DNA of 64,000 bases from Prunella strophiata (Eukaryota; Chordata; Aves; Passeriformes; Prunellidae), in the NCBI GenBank assembly GCA_036583965.1, contig JAZBQD010000030.1:85936800-86000799 (forward strand). The letters run 5' to 3'. Below are positions 1 through 11,832 of this stretch, in pieces (within the stretch, counting starts at the first letter, position 1; each line of letters starts with the position of its first letter). The notes under the pieces were generated by a model, which made no database searches, was not told the DNA's origin, and saw only the letters and a list, made by a program, of their open reading frames with translations. Made by a program: the position numbers and the translations under genes.

Positions 1-1190
1 TCTGTAAAGCCAATGAGGATGATGGTCCCCAAAACAACCACTTTTAAGAATCAATCTATTCTTCATTCAAGGTGAGCTGCACAATAAGGAGTAACTCAAC
101 AGTAGTAAATGGCAACACATGGGTCAGTTCTTTTAGGACACAGGAAAACAAGTTTAAATTTTCCTGGTTTTATTTGTTCTTTACAAAGTAAGTGGTTCTG
201 TCTTCTCACTATAAATCAGAGGACTGTGGATGGTACTAAAATAAGGTCATATCATAACAACAGGCATTTAGAGAAGTGTCATCTTTCCCTACATGTAAAG
301 CTTCTCAAGCCCTTCTATTGAAAAAACCTGAAAAACTGCCTGACAGTGTTTTGTTTCTCATTGATACCAGCTATCTCCAGATGACCAGAGAGCCCTTCTC
401 CAAAATCAGAAATATGATGTTGTGATGATCTTCAGTAAGATAGTCATTCTTGCTTCCACTCTTAACAAATTACAAAGAAGAGGTTAAAAAATTTATCTGG
501 GCTAAGGTTCTCTCCACATCTTAGTGTACTAGGACCTGTTTCCTGATGGTGAAGATAAGAATTATTGGAGCCATAGAAAAAAAACTTAGGCCTACTTTCC
601 CTTTCAGATATCCTGTTGCCATGAGCTCTAAACCAAGAAATTAAACCTAAATCAGGATGTAGACTTCTCTTTGCTGTGTGACTAAGTTGGGCAACTCACT
701 TCCATGAAGTGAGACTGTGAAGGAGTTCTTCAAAATAAAATGTTTGCACATTGTATATCAGTGTATCTTATTTCCTGACAGGACATCTGATACTCAGCTT
801 TTCCATACAGCCAAATGAAACATGACATTTAAAACCCCCTTTTTTTTCCCAATGAGTGAGCTACCCACCCCACTTAAGCTCCCTAAAAATATACAGAAAA
901 TGAAACACAGACATGTCTTAGCAGCCAGAAGTGTGTCTGAAATTACTGCCTTTGCAAAGCTTTTACACTTAGTCAACTTTATAATCACTTAAAGAGCTCA
1001 TCCAAGATTGGATTTTTAAAGATGTAGCTAAGGGCTTTCTTCCTCTCTCTGAGCCAGATGCACAATTACAAGCCAAAAATTAAACCCAATTAAAATTTAA
1101 AAAGAAGTGAACATGGTCTAGCTGGAGGAAATACCTGGGGCCTACTGTCAAGGAACTGAGTGACCTGCCACATCCAGTGTCTCGCACCAG
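1..1190. other. AT-rich sequence without recognisable features
   Basis: I see no gene, repeat family or RNA gene here. Short open frames of 60-70 codons occur on both strands but show no domain, no codon bias and no plausible splice context. The sequence is typical AT-rich avian intergenic or intronic DNA leading up to the CpG island that starts near 1300. Confidence 0.6.
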
Positions 1191-1299
1191 CACCTAGGAG
1201 TTCAGTGAGCATGGTGATCTGCACAGTGCATGGGACACAGTTCCATCACTGCTTTTCTGATTGACCATCGGGGCTTTGCTTTTGCTCCACGTTCCCTGC

Positions 1300-1745
1300 A
1301 GAACGTGACGCCTGCTTCTCGAAGCGAAGGGAAGGGGAGCCGACATCCCAGCCAGGCTCTGCCACGGGCAGCGGCAGAGTGTCCCTCTCTTTGGATTACT
1401 CCCAGCAGCCACCTTGATGCCAAACCTCCCGAGACGTGAGGGTGCGGAGAGGGGCAGCAAGGCACCTTCAAGGACGAGCATCCCCCTGGTCCCCATCTCT
1501 CCCAGACCCACCCGCAGCCGCCCCAGCCCTCGGGGCCCGGCCGCGGCTCCCGGCCCCGCCGGCCGTGTCCCGGCTCCGGAGGGGCCGCGGGAAGGGCCGG
1601 GAAGGGCCGGGAAGGGCCGGGAAGGGCCGGGAAGGGCCGGGGGAGGGGAGCCGGGCCGGGCCGGGCCGGGGGCTGCGGGGCGGGGTAGCGGCGCCTTTTC
1701 TCCCCGGCGGCTCGGAGAGGTGGGCCGGGGCTTTCAGAGGGGCTG
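1300..1745. promoter_or_regulatory. CpG island
   Basis: GC content rises abruptly and CpGs are dense between about 1300 and 1745, in contrast to the AT-rich flanks. The core (about 1510-1700) is almost wholly G and C. CpG islands in vertebrates often mark promoters or developmental enhancers, so this could be the 5' end of an unseen transcript or a regulatory element. Overlapping open frames of 105-193 codons on both strands are proline-, glycine- and arginine-rich translations of GC-rich DNA and I do not accept them as genes. A polypyrimidine-AG acceptor-like site lies 200 bp to the right, but I could not find a matching exon. Confidence 0.65.
1591..1640. repeat. 10-bp tandem repeat (GAAGGGCCGG)5
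   Basis: Five exact copies of the decamer GAAGGGCCGG run head to tail inside the CpG island. They are followed by a G-rich stretch and a (GGGCC)n-like stretch near 1650-1670. The block is G-rich on the + strand and could form quadruplex-type structures. It is probably slippage within the island rather than a separate element. Confidence 0.9.
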
Positions 1746-1950
1746 ACAGATCTGAAGTTTTGGAGGCTGAATGAAAGAAACACTCAGCTAACAAAACAGT
1801 GCGCCACAGAAGAAGTTTCATCTGGTCTGGCCAAATCCCTCCTTTCTTTCCATCTTTTCTCTCCTAATAACAGCTGCCCTCTCATTCCCTGTTACTCCGC
1901 TGTGAAGAACAAAACCTCCCTCTGACTATCTGTTTTTCTTTTCTTCCCCA

Positions 1951-2750
1951 GAGTAGGTCTCATTACTGGTGATTAGCAGATGATTAAAACCAATTCAGCT
2001 TCCCCCAGTAGATATTTTCTCCCTGTTTGTGACTAACGCGTCAGTCTTCAATGAACGTGCTCCTAAGCTTATTAACGGGCTCAGAGGATTAGCTGCCACC
2101 GAGCGCCGCCACTCCGATATTGTGATGCAGCGAGTGACATGGAACCATTTGCTGAGCACAGGCAGGGCCGCTGGGACCAAATATCTAAATCACAATTTTA
2201 GTTTTCGTCTGGGGAGGGGGGGAAGGGGGAGGAAATCCCAACAATAATTACAAAAATCAAACGTCTGGCCAAGTCTGAAAATAGCATTAAACTTAAGGGC
2301 AGGAGGACTGTCGTTTAGGAATAATAACCCGTCGCCCCACCCAAAAAATAAAACCCCCCAGCCCGTCCCAACTAAAAAATTTAGGCGGTTCCCTCACAGG
2401 GCGATTAGCTGATTTGAAGTCTAAAAGGGAGCGTTTTGGTGAGCCACCGGTGCAAAACATGCAGGCCCCTCTCGAGGTTGATATGCAAAGGTGTGGGTAT
2501 GTATCACATCTCTCTATCTGCTGCCCGTATATTACTATGTAAAACCCCAGAGTATAGCACTCTCAAATCGGAGATTAGAGCAGGATGCAAAATTAGAAGC
2601 TTCACTTTATCCCACCCATCCCTTTAAAAACGATCAAGCTTAAATAAAATTTAATAGCTAATAATAAAGGAAAAGAGGTCGAAATTATCTGCAGGTTTGA
2701 ATTATGCAGTAAATTATCCCAAGAAAAAGAAAAAAATATAATGAAACAAG
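1951..2750. promoter_or_regulatory. Candidate conserved non-coding element
   Basis: This stretch differs from its surroundings. It keeps intact CpGs (for example near 2035-2120, 2320-2335, 2400-2455 and 2625-2680) while also carrying many homeodomain-type TAAT/ATTA cores (about 2066-2075, 2640-2670 and 2700-2720) and an octamer-like ATGCAAAG at about 2482. Retained CpGs with clustered TF-core motifs and no transposon similarity are typical of conserved developmental enhancers. Next to a CpG island this fits a promoter-proximal regulatory block. This is inference from composition and motifs; I could not test conservation. Confidence 0.4.
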
Positions 2751-3766
2751 TTAAAATAGGTCAAGAAAAATATTTTTGAATTACATATTTTTTATTATTT
2801 TATGCTTTCTATTTGTTCGACTTTTTTAAGGATTGTGGTTTTGATTTGTGGCCACCTTTATAAAATTGAGCCTCTGAATTACACTTCACTAAACAGACAC
2901 CATTGTAAGTAGCCCAGATAAATAAACTGATTTGTACTCACATTCCTCTTAAGGTCACATGAAACTCATAAATAACAAGAAAATCCATTGGAGTTTTAGG
3001 AGAAATATCCTGATAAAAAACACCTCTTCCCTTTAGGTATAATGCAGAAAAGAACAAACATTTTTCTAGAAATTTCCCATAAAGTGAAATTATAAAAGAA
3101 ATATTGATGTCTGGTCAGATGAAATATTTTATTTGGCATGATTTGTAAAATTTAGTTTGCTTTGGGTTTTCTTTGTTATTTTTTGCAATAGTTGGTATTC
3201 ATTTATTGTATATTATATAAGAAGAAACGTGAGGGGTTTTCATCAAATTTCTCAGTTCCTTAAAATCTTGACAACAAGTACTATTTATAAGGGCCCTTTC
3301 AGATTTCTGGAAAATTTTTATCACAAAACCTATATTTTTTTGTACTGAGGATTGTTTCAGTGGAAGATTTCAGAGTGGCAAACTCTGGTGACTAAACAAA
3401 GAGTTAGAACCATAACTTTAAGCATCCAGCTTAGAAAACAAAACAAAAAAAGCCCCAACCCAACTTTAAAAAGTTTGCATTAAAAAATCCTTACAAGGAT
3501 TTTTTTTTTTCTCACTCCAATTTAAAATGCTTTAAAATAAAAGGCTCCCCAAATAATCCCCTTTTCACATCTTCAAATTTCTTCCATTTATATTTTTCAT
3601 TGTCACTTTCCAGTGCAGCTTAACTCTGAGTGTGCTGAAGCTTGAAATGTAGCTTCCGATTTATAATAGCGACAGGACATGCAGCAAATGTCAACAAATC
3701 CCCTGTCACCCAGGCAAGGAGGAAATGTGAGAGGTAAGGCTAAGAGTAGCCCTTCCTTGCTGCATA

Positions 3767-3771
3767 ACACA

Positions 3772-3802
<31 letters not shown>
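3767..3802. repeat. (AC)n microsatellite plus poly-A
   Basis: About eight AC dinucleotides run directly into about 18 A residues, followed by further A-rich sequence. It is a simple repeat. I could not identify a retroelement body upstream that would make the A-run a retroposon tail. Confidence 0.85.
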
Positions 3803-3803
<1 letters not shown>

Positions 3804-5078
3804 CAACCAACCAAAAAAAACCCTCAGTGAAAAATAAAAAGCTAAGATCCTGCTCATGAAAAGCTATATGAGCCCATTAGTATCAAACCAAAATGAGGAC
3901 AGGAGGGTGACCCACTGAAAATGTGCAGTTATGCATACAATGGATATAGACCTATGTGATTATTGATATGTACCTAATTTTAAAATGAAACTCCCCCACC
4001 ATATAACTCTTTCTATGCAAAATTAAAGGAATTCCAACACACCAGACTGACCATATTCTAAAAAAAAAAAAAAAAAAAAGCACCCCATAAAACCCACATC
4101 ACTGACCTCAAGTGACCTCAATAAATAAGTAACTGCTGAAGGATCAGCTCCCTTGTTGTGAAACAATAGACCCAAACTTCAGTGGAGCGCATGCAAGAAA
4201 ATGTCACAGGAGGGTAGCACAGGATTTCAGAGCAGAAAGAAAGTTTGGGGAATAACAAGCACACACTGCAAGTTGCTGAAGTAACCTTTAGCAAAGGAAA
4301 TTCTGCATTTGGCTTAACTTTTAGGGCAGCAAGTACCCCCCCACACACACTTCTCGCCATTCTGTTAATAGAGATGGAGAGATGTGATAGAAATACATTG
4401 TATTCTTTGCCATCCACTCTTTTTTCCGGGTCTCTGAGATGTCATTTTCTAAATTTATTCACTGGCCAACAATGAATCATGCAAAACATAGCAGGCCACT
4501 CGTTCTTTGCAAATTTTCTGTCACTGGTTTTTACTCTTTTTAATGTGATCAGTCACCTGAGTCACATTACATACAGGCTTATTTCTGGCTCCAGCTTGGA
4601 ACAGAGTACCTGTAAGACAAGAGGGAAAGCTGCCTTTGATTGTGTCAAAAGGTCTATGAAATTAGGAGCTAATAGACTGGCTCATAAAAGAAATTTAAGA
4701 ATATTTTAAATATTTTCCTTTGGACTACTTCCTGCCTGAAAAATCCTTACTAGGAAATGTGGATATTATGAGCAGGTTCATTCTTAAAATGGATTTTCTT
4801 CTTTTATCATCAGGGACAGAATGTGATTTAGACAAATGGAGTGTGGCAGGGAGCTTTCTTGTGTCATTTGAGGCCTTGTCCATCTGTAAGTTGAGGCCAG
4901 TGCCTGTGAAAAGCAGGGCTTGCCTGTCCATCATATATGCAGATTTGAACTCAATACCACAATTGCAAGAGAGGGAGTTAGTTCATCTTCAGAGGCTACC
5001 ACCACTGAGCTGGATATTAACTCCTTAATCCCAACTATGATAACAATCATGTGTTGGTTAAAACCATTTTCCTGGTTG

Positions 5079-5110
5079 CTTTACTTCTTTCTGAGACGAA
5101 AGAAGTAAAG
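5079..5110. repeat. Perfect 13-bp inverted repeat (hairpin, 6-nt loop)
   Basis: CTTTACTTCTTTC at 5079-5091 is followed by a 6-base spacer and then its exact reverse complement at 5098-5110. The stem has no mismatch and does not extend beyond 13 pairs. No transposon or RNA gene is recognisable around it. A second hairpin with the same 13-6-13 geometry lies at 42815-42846. Confidence 0.9.
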
Positions 5111-6645
5111 AAATGATAAAGGGAAACCTGCTCATTTTAGGCCAGAACCAGACTGCCTCAGAGAGTAGTAAGCTCATGTAAAATTGAGATTTGAATGTTA
5201 ATCTTAAAACATTCATGTCCTAGTTTAAGATATCTGACTTAAATTTAGAAGTGGCAAGAGTGAAAGCAGAGTTACAAAGAGATGGAGAGAGCAAGGTGTA
5301 GGCAGAGGACTAGTTTTAGCCCTCAGCAGTTGGTATTGTTACTAGAACACTGGGCAATGCAGCAGGAGTGTTGTTCAGGCATCAACACTGGAACCTCTCC
5401 TCTTCCTCAAGTCTCTAGATTTAAAAGCCAGATGATTATGCAGGAGTAGTATTTTCATCATCTTTTTACATGGAAGGATGGACATGTCTGGGTAGGAGAG
5501 ACTCCATTTTCTGATTCACTTTTATATTTACTCTGTCTTGCATTCAGTAATTTTTTTTTTCAGCAGGAAGATATAAAGTTGTTTCTGACTTTGTATTCTG
5601 CTGTACCACAACAGTGGGTAAAGCAAATGTGCAGAGTTGCCAGGAGACAGATTTATTCTGGACTTCAGCACTGTGGAACTTCCACCATGACACTCCTCCC
5701 TTCTTCCTTCATTCCCTTGATCCAGCCATAGGCAGATAGACCAGATATAGCAGGAAATGACCAGATCCTGTTTTGTACTAAAGCATTCAGTTCTGTTTAA
5801 TTTTGGGCCATTCACAGCCCTACAAAACAGTGTGAATGTTTTCAAAGAATGGCTGTGAAATGGGTGCAACATGGAAAATTCAAGTGGCAAATCTGTCTAG
5901 AAGCATCTGATCATTCTTTTTCTGCTTTCCTGCTTCCACATGCCTATTTCTTCTTTGTGTTTAAAAGTAGCACTTCGAAAGAGGGAAAATAAATCAATCT
6001 GTTAATCTGTTGTTCTTGTGAAATAATATCTGTTTGCAAATACTCCTAAATGTGGATTAGGAATGGGGCAGAACTGGTGTTCCCCATCCACACCTCTGCC
6101 ACATTCAGAGGATGATCTGAAAACACATGCCACCATAAGAAATGTATCTTTGAAAAATAGTTTTTATGCTTTTTTCTGATCTGAATTTGAATCCTGACTT
6201 GCAGCATCAATGGGAGCATACACAGTCTGAACTGATTTACCATCTCTGTAACTTTTTTCTATCCATCACTAAACTGCACTGATTTTAATCTGACCATGAA
6301 GAGAAAGAACTTGAAGAAACTATGGAAAGCAATTAGTGACATTAGAATATGGAAATGGTAAAATTAAAGAAATAAAAGCCTTATAATGAATGTGAAAGCA
6401 ACAAAAAGAGTCTCATCTATCTAGAGAAATCATACACAAAGGCACACAGAAATGTAGCCTACTAGGTATAGGACAATGGAATACAGCACTCTCATACCTT
6501 TAGGGTGGATCAGAGTTGTGGAAAGCAGAGAATATTGGTCAGATACTGGAGAAAGGAATTATTTTAGATGCAATTTCCAAAGAACTTGAAAGTAGGACTA
6601 CTTTCTGTAAAAAAAAAAAAAAGGATTCATACCAGGTACAGTTTT

Positions 6646-6714
6646 TATAGAATAGAATAGAATAGAATAGAATAGAATAGAATAGAATAGAATAGAATAG
6701 AATAGAATAGAATA
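6646..6714. repeat. (AATAG)n pentanucleotide microsatellite
   Basis: About thirteen uninterrupted copies of the pentamer AATAG. The array sits exactly at the 3' end of the minus-strand CR1 fragment that begins near 6715. It therefore most likely arose by expansion of the CR1 terminal octamer repeats (ATTCTATG-like on the element's own strand). Confidence 0.95.
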
Positions 6715-7060
6715 TTTCAGCTGGAAGGAACCTAAAGTGATCATCTAGTTTTACTGCCTGACTGCTTCAGGACTGATCAAAAGTCAAAGATGGATATTAA
6801 GCTCATTGTCCAATTGCTTCATTAACACTGAAACACTTTGGGCACTCTCTGTGAAGCCTATGACATTTTTTAATGACCCTCTTGGTAAGGAGATGGTTCC
6901 AGATTTTTAAACCTCCTCTGGTGCAGCTTAGAACCATTCCTATGTGTCCTAACACTGGACATCAGGGAGATCAGCACCTCCCTCTCCACCTCCTCAGGAA
7001 GCTGTACAGTGCCATGAGGTCAGGTTACCCTTCAGCCTTCTTTGTAACTGAGTCTACTTA
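6715..7060 (-). mobile_element. CR1 LINE fragment, 5'-truncated
   Basis: Read on the minus strand this is the 3' end of an avian CR1 LINE. The motif resembling 'AGCTGGAAGGAACCT..AGTGATCATCTAG' begins right after the pentamer array, followed by the usual region around 'CCTCTGGTGCAGCTT' and 'GACATCAGGGAGATCAGCA'. CR1 copies are normally truncated at the 5' end and only the terminal few hundred bases remain. No reverse transcriptase frame is present, so the copy is inert. It is diverged, so the left-hand (5') limit near 7060 is approximate. Confidence 0.8.
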
Positions 7061-7480
7061 GTAAATGTCATATAAGGCTATTTAAATAGGGAAGATCAGA
7101 ACTACTGTCAGTTTATAATGGCTTGTTTCTTTAATATGCTTCCTTCTGCCCTAGCAAAGAGAGATCACATTCCTCAAGTTATCCTGATCCCCAAGTGCTT
7201 TAAGCACAAAATATTTAATTTATGTCCAATTTATATTTTGAATCTCACTTCTTCTAAAACTTTTAAAAATGTCTACTTGCTTCAGAGCTCTTACTGGTTT
7301 TATCTTAGTTATGAGTCACATTCATTTACTCTTGTTTACCATTTCTGTAAGTTTTGTTCTTAGGTTCCCTGTCATTTTTATCCCCAAAGATGTGAAAAAT
7401 GCAATTCATCCTTACAGCTATGCCATAGGTCTGGGTCTAGCCTTTCCACTGCCTGGGAGAACATGCTAAGATTGACATTG
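7061..7480. other. AT-rich unique sequence
   Basis: This stretch between the CR1 fragment and the probable LTR fragment shows no recognisable gene or repeat. Frames of 66-81 codons here are hydrophobic translations of T-rich DNA without a domain. Confidence 0.5.
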
Positions 7481-7499
7481 AATATTACCTAGCTGATAT

Positions 7500-7903
7500 G
7501 AAGATAACTGCTCCTGCTCTGGTGTGGGGTCCTCTGTGGGCTGCTGGGTGGATATCTGCTCGGACAGTGGTTCTTCATTTTGTGTAGGGGGCAATCTTCT
7601 TTGCCCTGGCCTTTGTCATGGGCTGCAGGCAAACCTTTGCTCCAGCACTGGGAGCACCTCCTCCCCCTCCTTTTTCAGCAACCTTGGTGTATGCAGGATT
7701 GCTCCTCACATTTTTTTCTCACTTCTCTGCCTCACAGCTGTTATGCAGCATTTTTTACCCTTTCTTAAATGTGAGGATTTACCAGCATCACTTATGGTCT
7801 AAGTTTTGGGCAACATAGAATCTATTTTGGAGGCATTTGGCATTTCACGGACAACACCTGCAGACCACCCAATGCTAAAGCCTTGCCATGTAAACCCAGT
7901 ACA
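7500..7903 (-). mobile_element. Probable endogenous retrovirus LTR fragment
   Basis: The segment is GC- and CT-rich relative to its flanks. It resembles a songbird LTR that I recall, beginning on the minus strand with a TGTACTGGGTTTACATGGC-like 5' end (at 7903) and holding a run rich in CTCC/CCTCC around 7660-7675. I infer it is a solo or fragmentary LTR on the minus strand with its 5' end at 7903. The other end is not clear; about 7480-7525 is possible. No gag, pol or env frame is next to it. An alternative is an unclassified avian repeat. Confidence 0.5.
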
Positions 7904-8870
7904 ATGTGAAAGCAATATGCTGGCTTACATGATTGTCTAATTTATGCTAACTGAATAATTCTGCAGGTTAAAACAAAGTAAAGGTGCAGATATATGTGAA
8001 TGTCAGGTGCAGATGCTGCTTTGGATCCATGTCTGAGATATGACCTTGAAAGGGCAAGAAAGAACTTCATTTTTGCTTAATGAAGCTCTACCTAAAATGT
8101 ATCAGGAATAGCTGAGAGTATGGATCTGCAATATGAGCAGAAGACAGTGCTGGTGAATGTAAGACAATCTCTTCACAAATATGATAAAGCTCCAAATAGA
8201 CATTTATCTACAGCTCTTAGGAGCTATTCACACATTCAGGGAGTGCAGAAGTGGTTTCTTGCACAGAAAAGATAGAAGCCTAGGATGGAGGTAAATCATC
8301 TTCAGTCTTATTACAATGGCTATTACAAAATATTTAAGTAGGTTCTTACATATCTGCTTTCTCTACTTGATTTGGCTGCAATTGCCTCTGATGTTGTTAT
8401 CCAAAACCACATTTTTCTTTTCTCTAAGTTACTACTAGTAACTTCCATACTATGGAGGGTTTTAAGTTAATAAATATATTAATTAATAAAGCCCCAACTT
8501 CAAGCAATACTCTCCAGCTCTTCAGTATATTAGAAAAAGAAATTGTGTTTGTAAGAGGACTGTAAATATAACAGTCAAAAGAATAGATGTCTTGAATTCT
8601 TATAAAGAAACTTTCTATCTCCCCAAATTTCATGACCTGATGTTGATTCAAAATGTACAAACAATACAATTTCTGCCTGGTTCTATGAAGAGAATTCTTA
8701 GTCTAACATATTCAGGACAAATTAGGACAATTTTAGTTTCCTAATATTTTTAACTTGTCCTTCTAGAAGCTGATCTATATGTAAAGATTTTCCTCTTCAT
8801 AGATGCATAGCTGGAATTAATTGCTATCATTGCTATGCAAGCTTGATTAATTGCTTTCCTTTCCATTTTG
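7904..8870. other. AT-rich sequence without recognisable features
   Basis: Nothing supportable is visible beyond short AT-rich runs. A minus-strand frame of 81 codons at 8424-8669 has no domain. Confidence 0.55.
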
Positions 8871-8872
8871 AC

Positions 8873-9105
8873 ATAGAGTCATAGAATCAGAGTATGCTCA
8901 GTTGGAAGGGACCCACAAGTACCATCAGTTCTAACTCCTGGCCGTGGACAGGACAATCCTAAAAATCACTCCATGTGCCTGAGGGCATTGTCCAAACACT
9001 TCTTGAACTCTGTTAGGCTTGGTTCTGAGACCACTTCCCTGGGAAGCCTGTTCCAGTCCCCCTCTGGGTGAAAAACCTTTTTCTAATACCCAACTTAAAG
9101 ATTCC
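8873..9105 (-). mobile_element. CR1 LINE fragment, 5'-truncated
   Basis: On the + strand the left end reads as repeated CATAGAATCA-type octamers, then 'CAGTTGGAAGGGACCCACAA', and ends near 'GGGTGAAAAACCTTTTTCTAATACCCAACTTA'-type sequence. This is the reverse complement of the CR1 3' UTR and its octamer tail. It is one of the better-preserved copies in the window, with the typical 'CCACTTCCCTGGGAAGCCTG' and 'TTCCAGTCCCCCTCTGGGTG' blocks. It carries no coding capacity. Confidence 0.92.
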
Positions 9106-11830
9106 CTGACACAGTCAATGGACTGTGCATAGTGAACAGACTGTCAAGAGATTGTGACACAGAACAGTGCTGCTCCCTTGAGTTCTATTGCTGGCCATTG
9201 TACAGGAGAGATAAATGCCTGCCCTTCTGCTTTTTATCATGAAAAAGTTGAAACTTCTGAAACTGTGGAAATCTCTTAAAGCAATAATAGGTGTGGAAAT
9301 TTTCAAGATATCCAATATTGATCCTATCTGTTGGCTATGTTGTTTCTTGTGATTCTTTCTCCTCCTCTTTTCTGCATGGACAAGTTTCTTGGTAAATTTT
9401 AAAGATAAAATTGTCTCATCACCTCTTTAATAAAGGTCTGTCATGTAGGGATCTTCATGTAGGTAAAAATGGAAAACCCAGAGAAAGAACAGTCTTTAGA
9501 GATAAAACTAACTTCTTCATGTACCACACCATATGTAAGGAATATACAGAACGCAAGTGTTCTATAATTTCCTGTTTTCCTTTCTTCAGGAAAAACTCCA
9601 ACTGTGTCTGAAAAACTAAAGATAAATCTGTTACGTAGAAGACCATCCAACAGAGTAACAGAATTCTGAATTTGATAGGGTACTTTGATAGTGATGAGAA
9701 GAGCAGGAAGTTGAGAAGAAGGAAACAAGAAAGGAATGCAAGAATGAAGAGAAATGGAAGCAGAAGAAGAGTGTAATTAATGCAAGGTTAGACAGAGAAG
9801 AAAATGAGAATGAAGACTATTAGAGAATTGTGACAGAGTTACTTTGAGAGGAATTTCATAGCACTGAAAGAGGAGATAACAGAACATGATGAAGCTCTAA
9901 GAGACTTATTTTAGACCCGAAAGGTCATATTTCAGCTGCCAAGAACTTGTTCTCAGTTACTCTGAGCTGTACAATATACTGTTCCATTTCTTGGAGACAA
10001 ACCAAGGATCCCAAATTATCAGCAGCCACCTGATCTGCAGTGCTGGAGACATGAGAAATTCATTAAGAATTTCATAAGGTGGATGAGGGAAAATATTTTC
10101 CAAGTAGTGCTTGCATGATTTTCAGTGACATTTATGAATACATGTGTCTTCTTTCTTTTTCAACACTACTGATCTCCAGTAAAAGTGAAAAAAAGGGAAT
10201 CAATCCAAATAAACAGAGTCCTTCTCTAGCTCTGTGTACCAAGCAGAAAAATCCAGAATAACTTTAGCTGTACAGTGATGTGGATGCTTTAATCCAAATG
10301 ATTTCGGTTATTTGGTTTGCCCTTACTGAAAGAAGGCACATTTAAAAAATACCTTGGCATTGCACACAATGTTTGTGTCCATGAAGTATTCTACCTTGTC
10401 TACACTAAAAATGCCAATGGAATATTATCCTATCTTGGTAATACATTCACAGGCACAGAATGAGGATATGTGTCAGATCAGTTGGATGTGCACAGTTTAG
10501 GAAGCCCTTTTCCTCAAACCTCATTGTAACTCCAGCAGTTTTTTCAATGTTGATAGGCCTGAGGGATATAATAAAATTAATTTCTTCATAAACCTCAATG
10601 ACCAATTCATCAAAAATTTTTTTCCCCTCTCTGCTTGTTATGTAACTGACTGCTCATATAGCAGCATTCTTTTGGATAACAAATAGCAAAAAATAGCATA
10701 TAGAATTTCTCAGATGGGTAAGTTGCAGCTCCATGGCTGGGACAAAGTCCTCTAATATTTTAATGGATGTGCTTTTGTTTAATGAGATTATTCTGTACAT
10801 GCTGCTATATTTCCAGTGCAATTAGCTCCTTCTAAAGTGAACTCCAGAAGGTGATAGGTAATGGGATGATTTGTCAGCCTAAATTCAGGCTGCAGCTACT
10901 TTACTCTTGTCCAGTAGTTCATGCTATAGTGATGGAACTGCAAGGATGGTGTTGGGTTTTTTTGTTTTTTGTGGCCTCAGAAGTGATTCTGATTTTTCCA
11001 CTGGTATTCAAGGCATCTGTGAAGCAGCATAACAGAGAAAAAATGTGTTCTTAAAAATAGCTATTTCTGTATTTTAGCAATAGCCACACAGAAACTTGAT
11101 ATCTTAGACAAATAGGTGCACCCTATTGCATAGCAATTTTTAGGCAAAGAATTCAATGATTCAAGCATATTTCCTTTTACATCCCAAGACAAGTTTTCCC
11201 AAGCCACTCTACCAGCAGGATGATAAAGCAGCACACTGTCTTTTGTGAAGCTATGAATTCCTGCCACAATCTGAATTGTGTCAGATATTATCAGTTATCT
11301 GTTTTGCTTGACACTGATACAGAACAGTGCTAACAGACACATAGGGTGTGTCATCAAGCTGCTAATATCAATGAGGTTGCAGGGTAGGCCCTGAAGATCA
11401 ATTCTTTGAGTTTTGGAGAAGGAGGAAGGAGAATGCAGATGTGTTTTCAGTGTAAGACTTTCGTCAGCCTGCAAGCTTGTTAATGGAATTAGTTCCCGTG
11501 CATCAATATCACAGATGGGTCATGCCTGAGACAAGGCAGGCACAATGTGATGAGTAGTGCATCAAACAGGAAGGAGCAGGATCATCCCAATAGCTCACTT
11601 TTGGGCAAAGCAGAGGGCAAAACTGGATGGAGATTAGATGCTCATGCAAACAACATTCAGGGAGGAGCAGAGGACCAGCTACTTTATATTGCCTTAATTT
11701 ACCACAGATGTGGGTGTACACTGTAGTTGCTTGGAAGAAAACAGCTTGTGTAAACATCTACTTTGGGGGCTACCTTACACTTTAGGTGTCAGTCTCACCA
11801 TGTGGCTCTCAAGATGTGAATGACTGCAGT
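9106..11830. other. AT-rich sequence without recognisable features
   Basis: I see no gene, RNA or repeat family. Purine-rich tracts (about 9700-9850) give local strand asymmetry, but nothing indicates function. Several frames of 60-95 codons lack domains. Confidence 0.55.
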
Positions 11831-11832
11831 GT

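Larger units (their letters stand above)
2751..6600. other. AT-rich sequence with simple repeats only
   Basis: There is no supportable gene. It contains an AC run followed by an A-run (about 3768-3802), another A-run (about 4061-4079) and a perfect hairpin at 5079-5110. Open frames of up to 120 codons (the longest at about 5528-5890 on the minus strand) show no domain or compositional sign of coding. Confidence 0.6.

Noticed and set aside
1194..1821. Overlapping frames of 105-193 codons on both strands over the CpG island
   Set aside because: All are proline-, glycine- or arginine-rich translations of GC-rich DNA with no domain, and several frames are open at once.
5528..5890. 120-codon minus-strand frame
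   Set aside because: No domain, ends in a T/A-run, no splice or promoter context.
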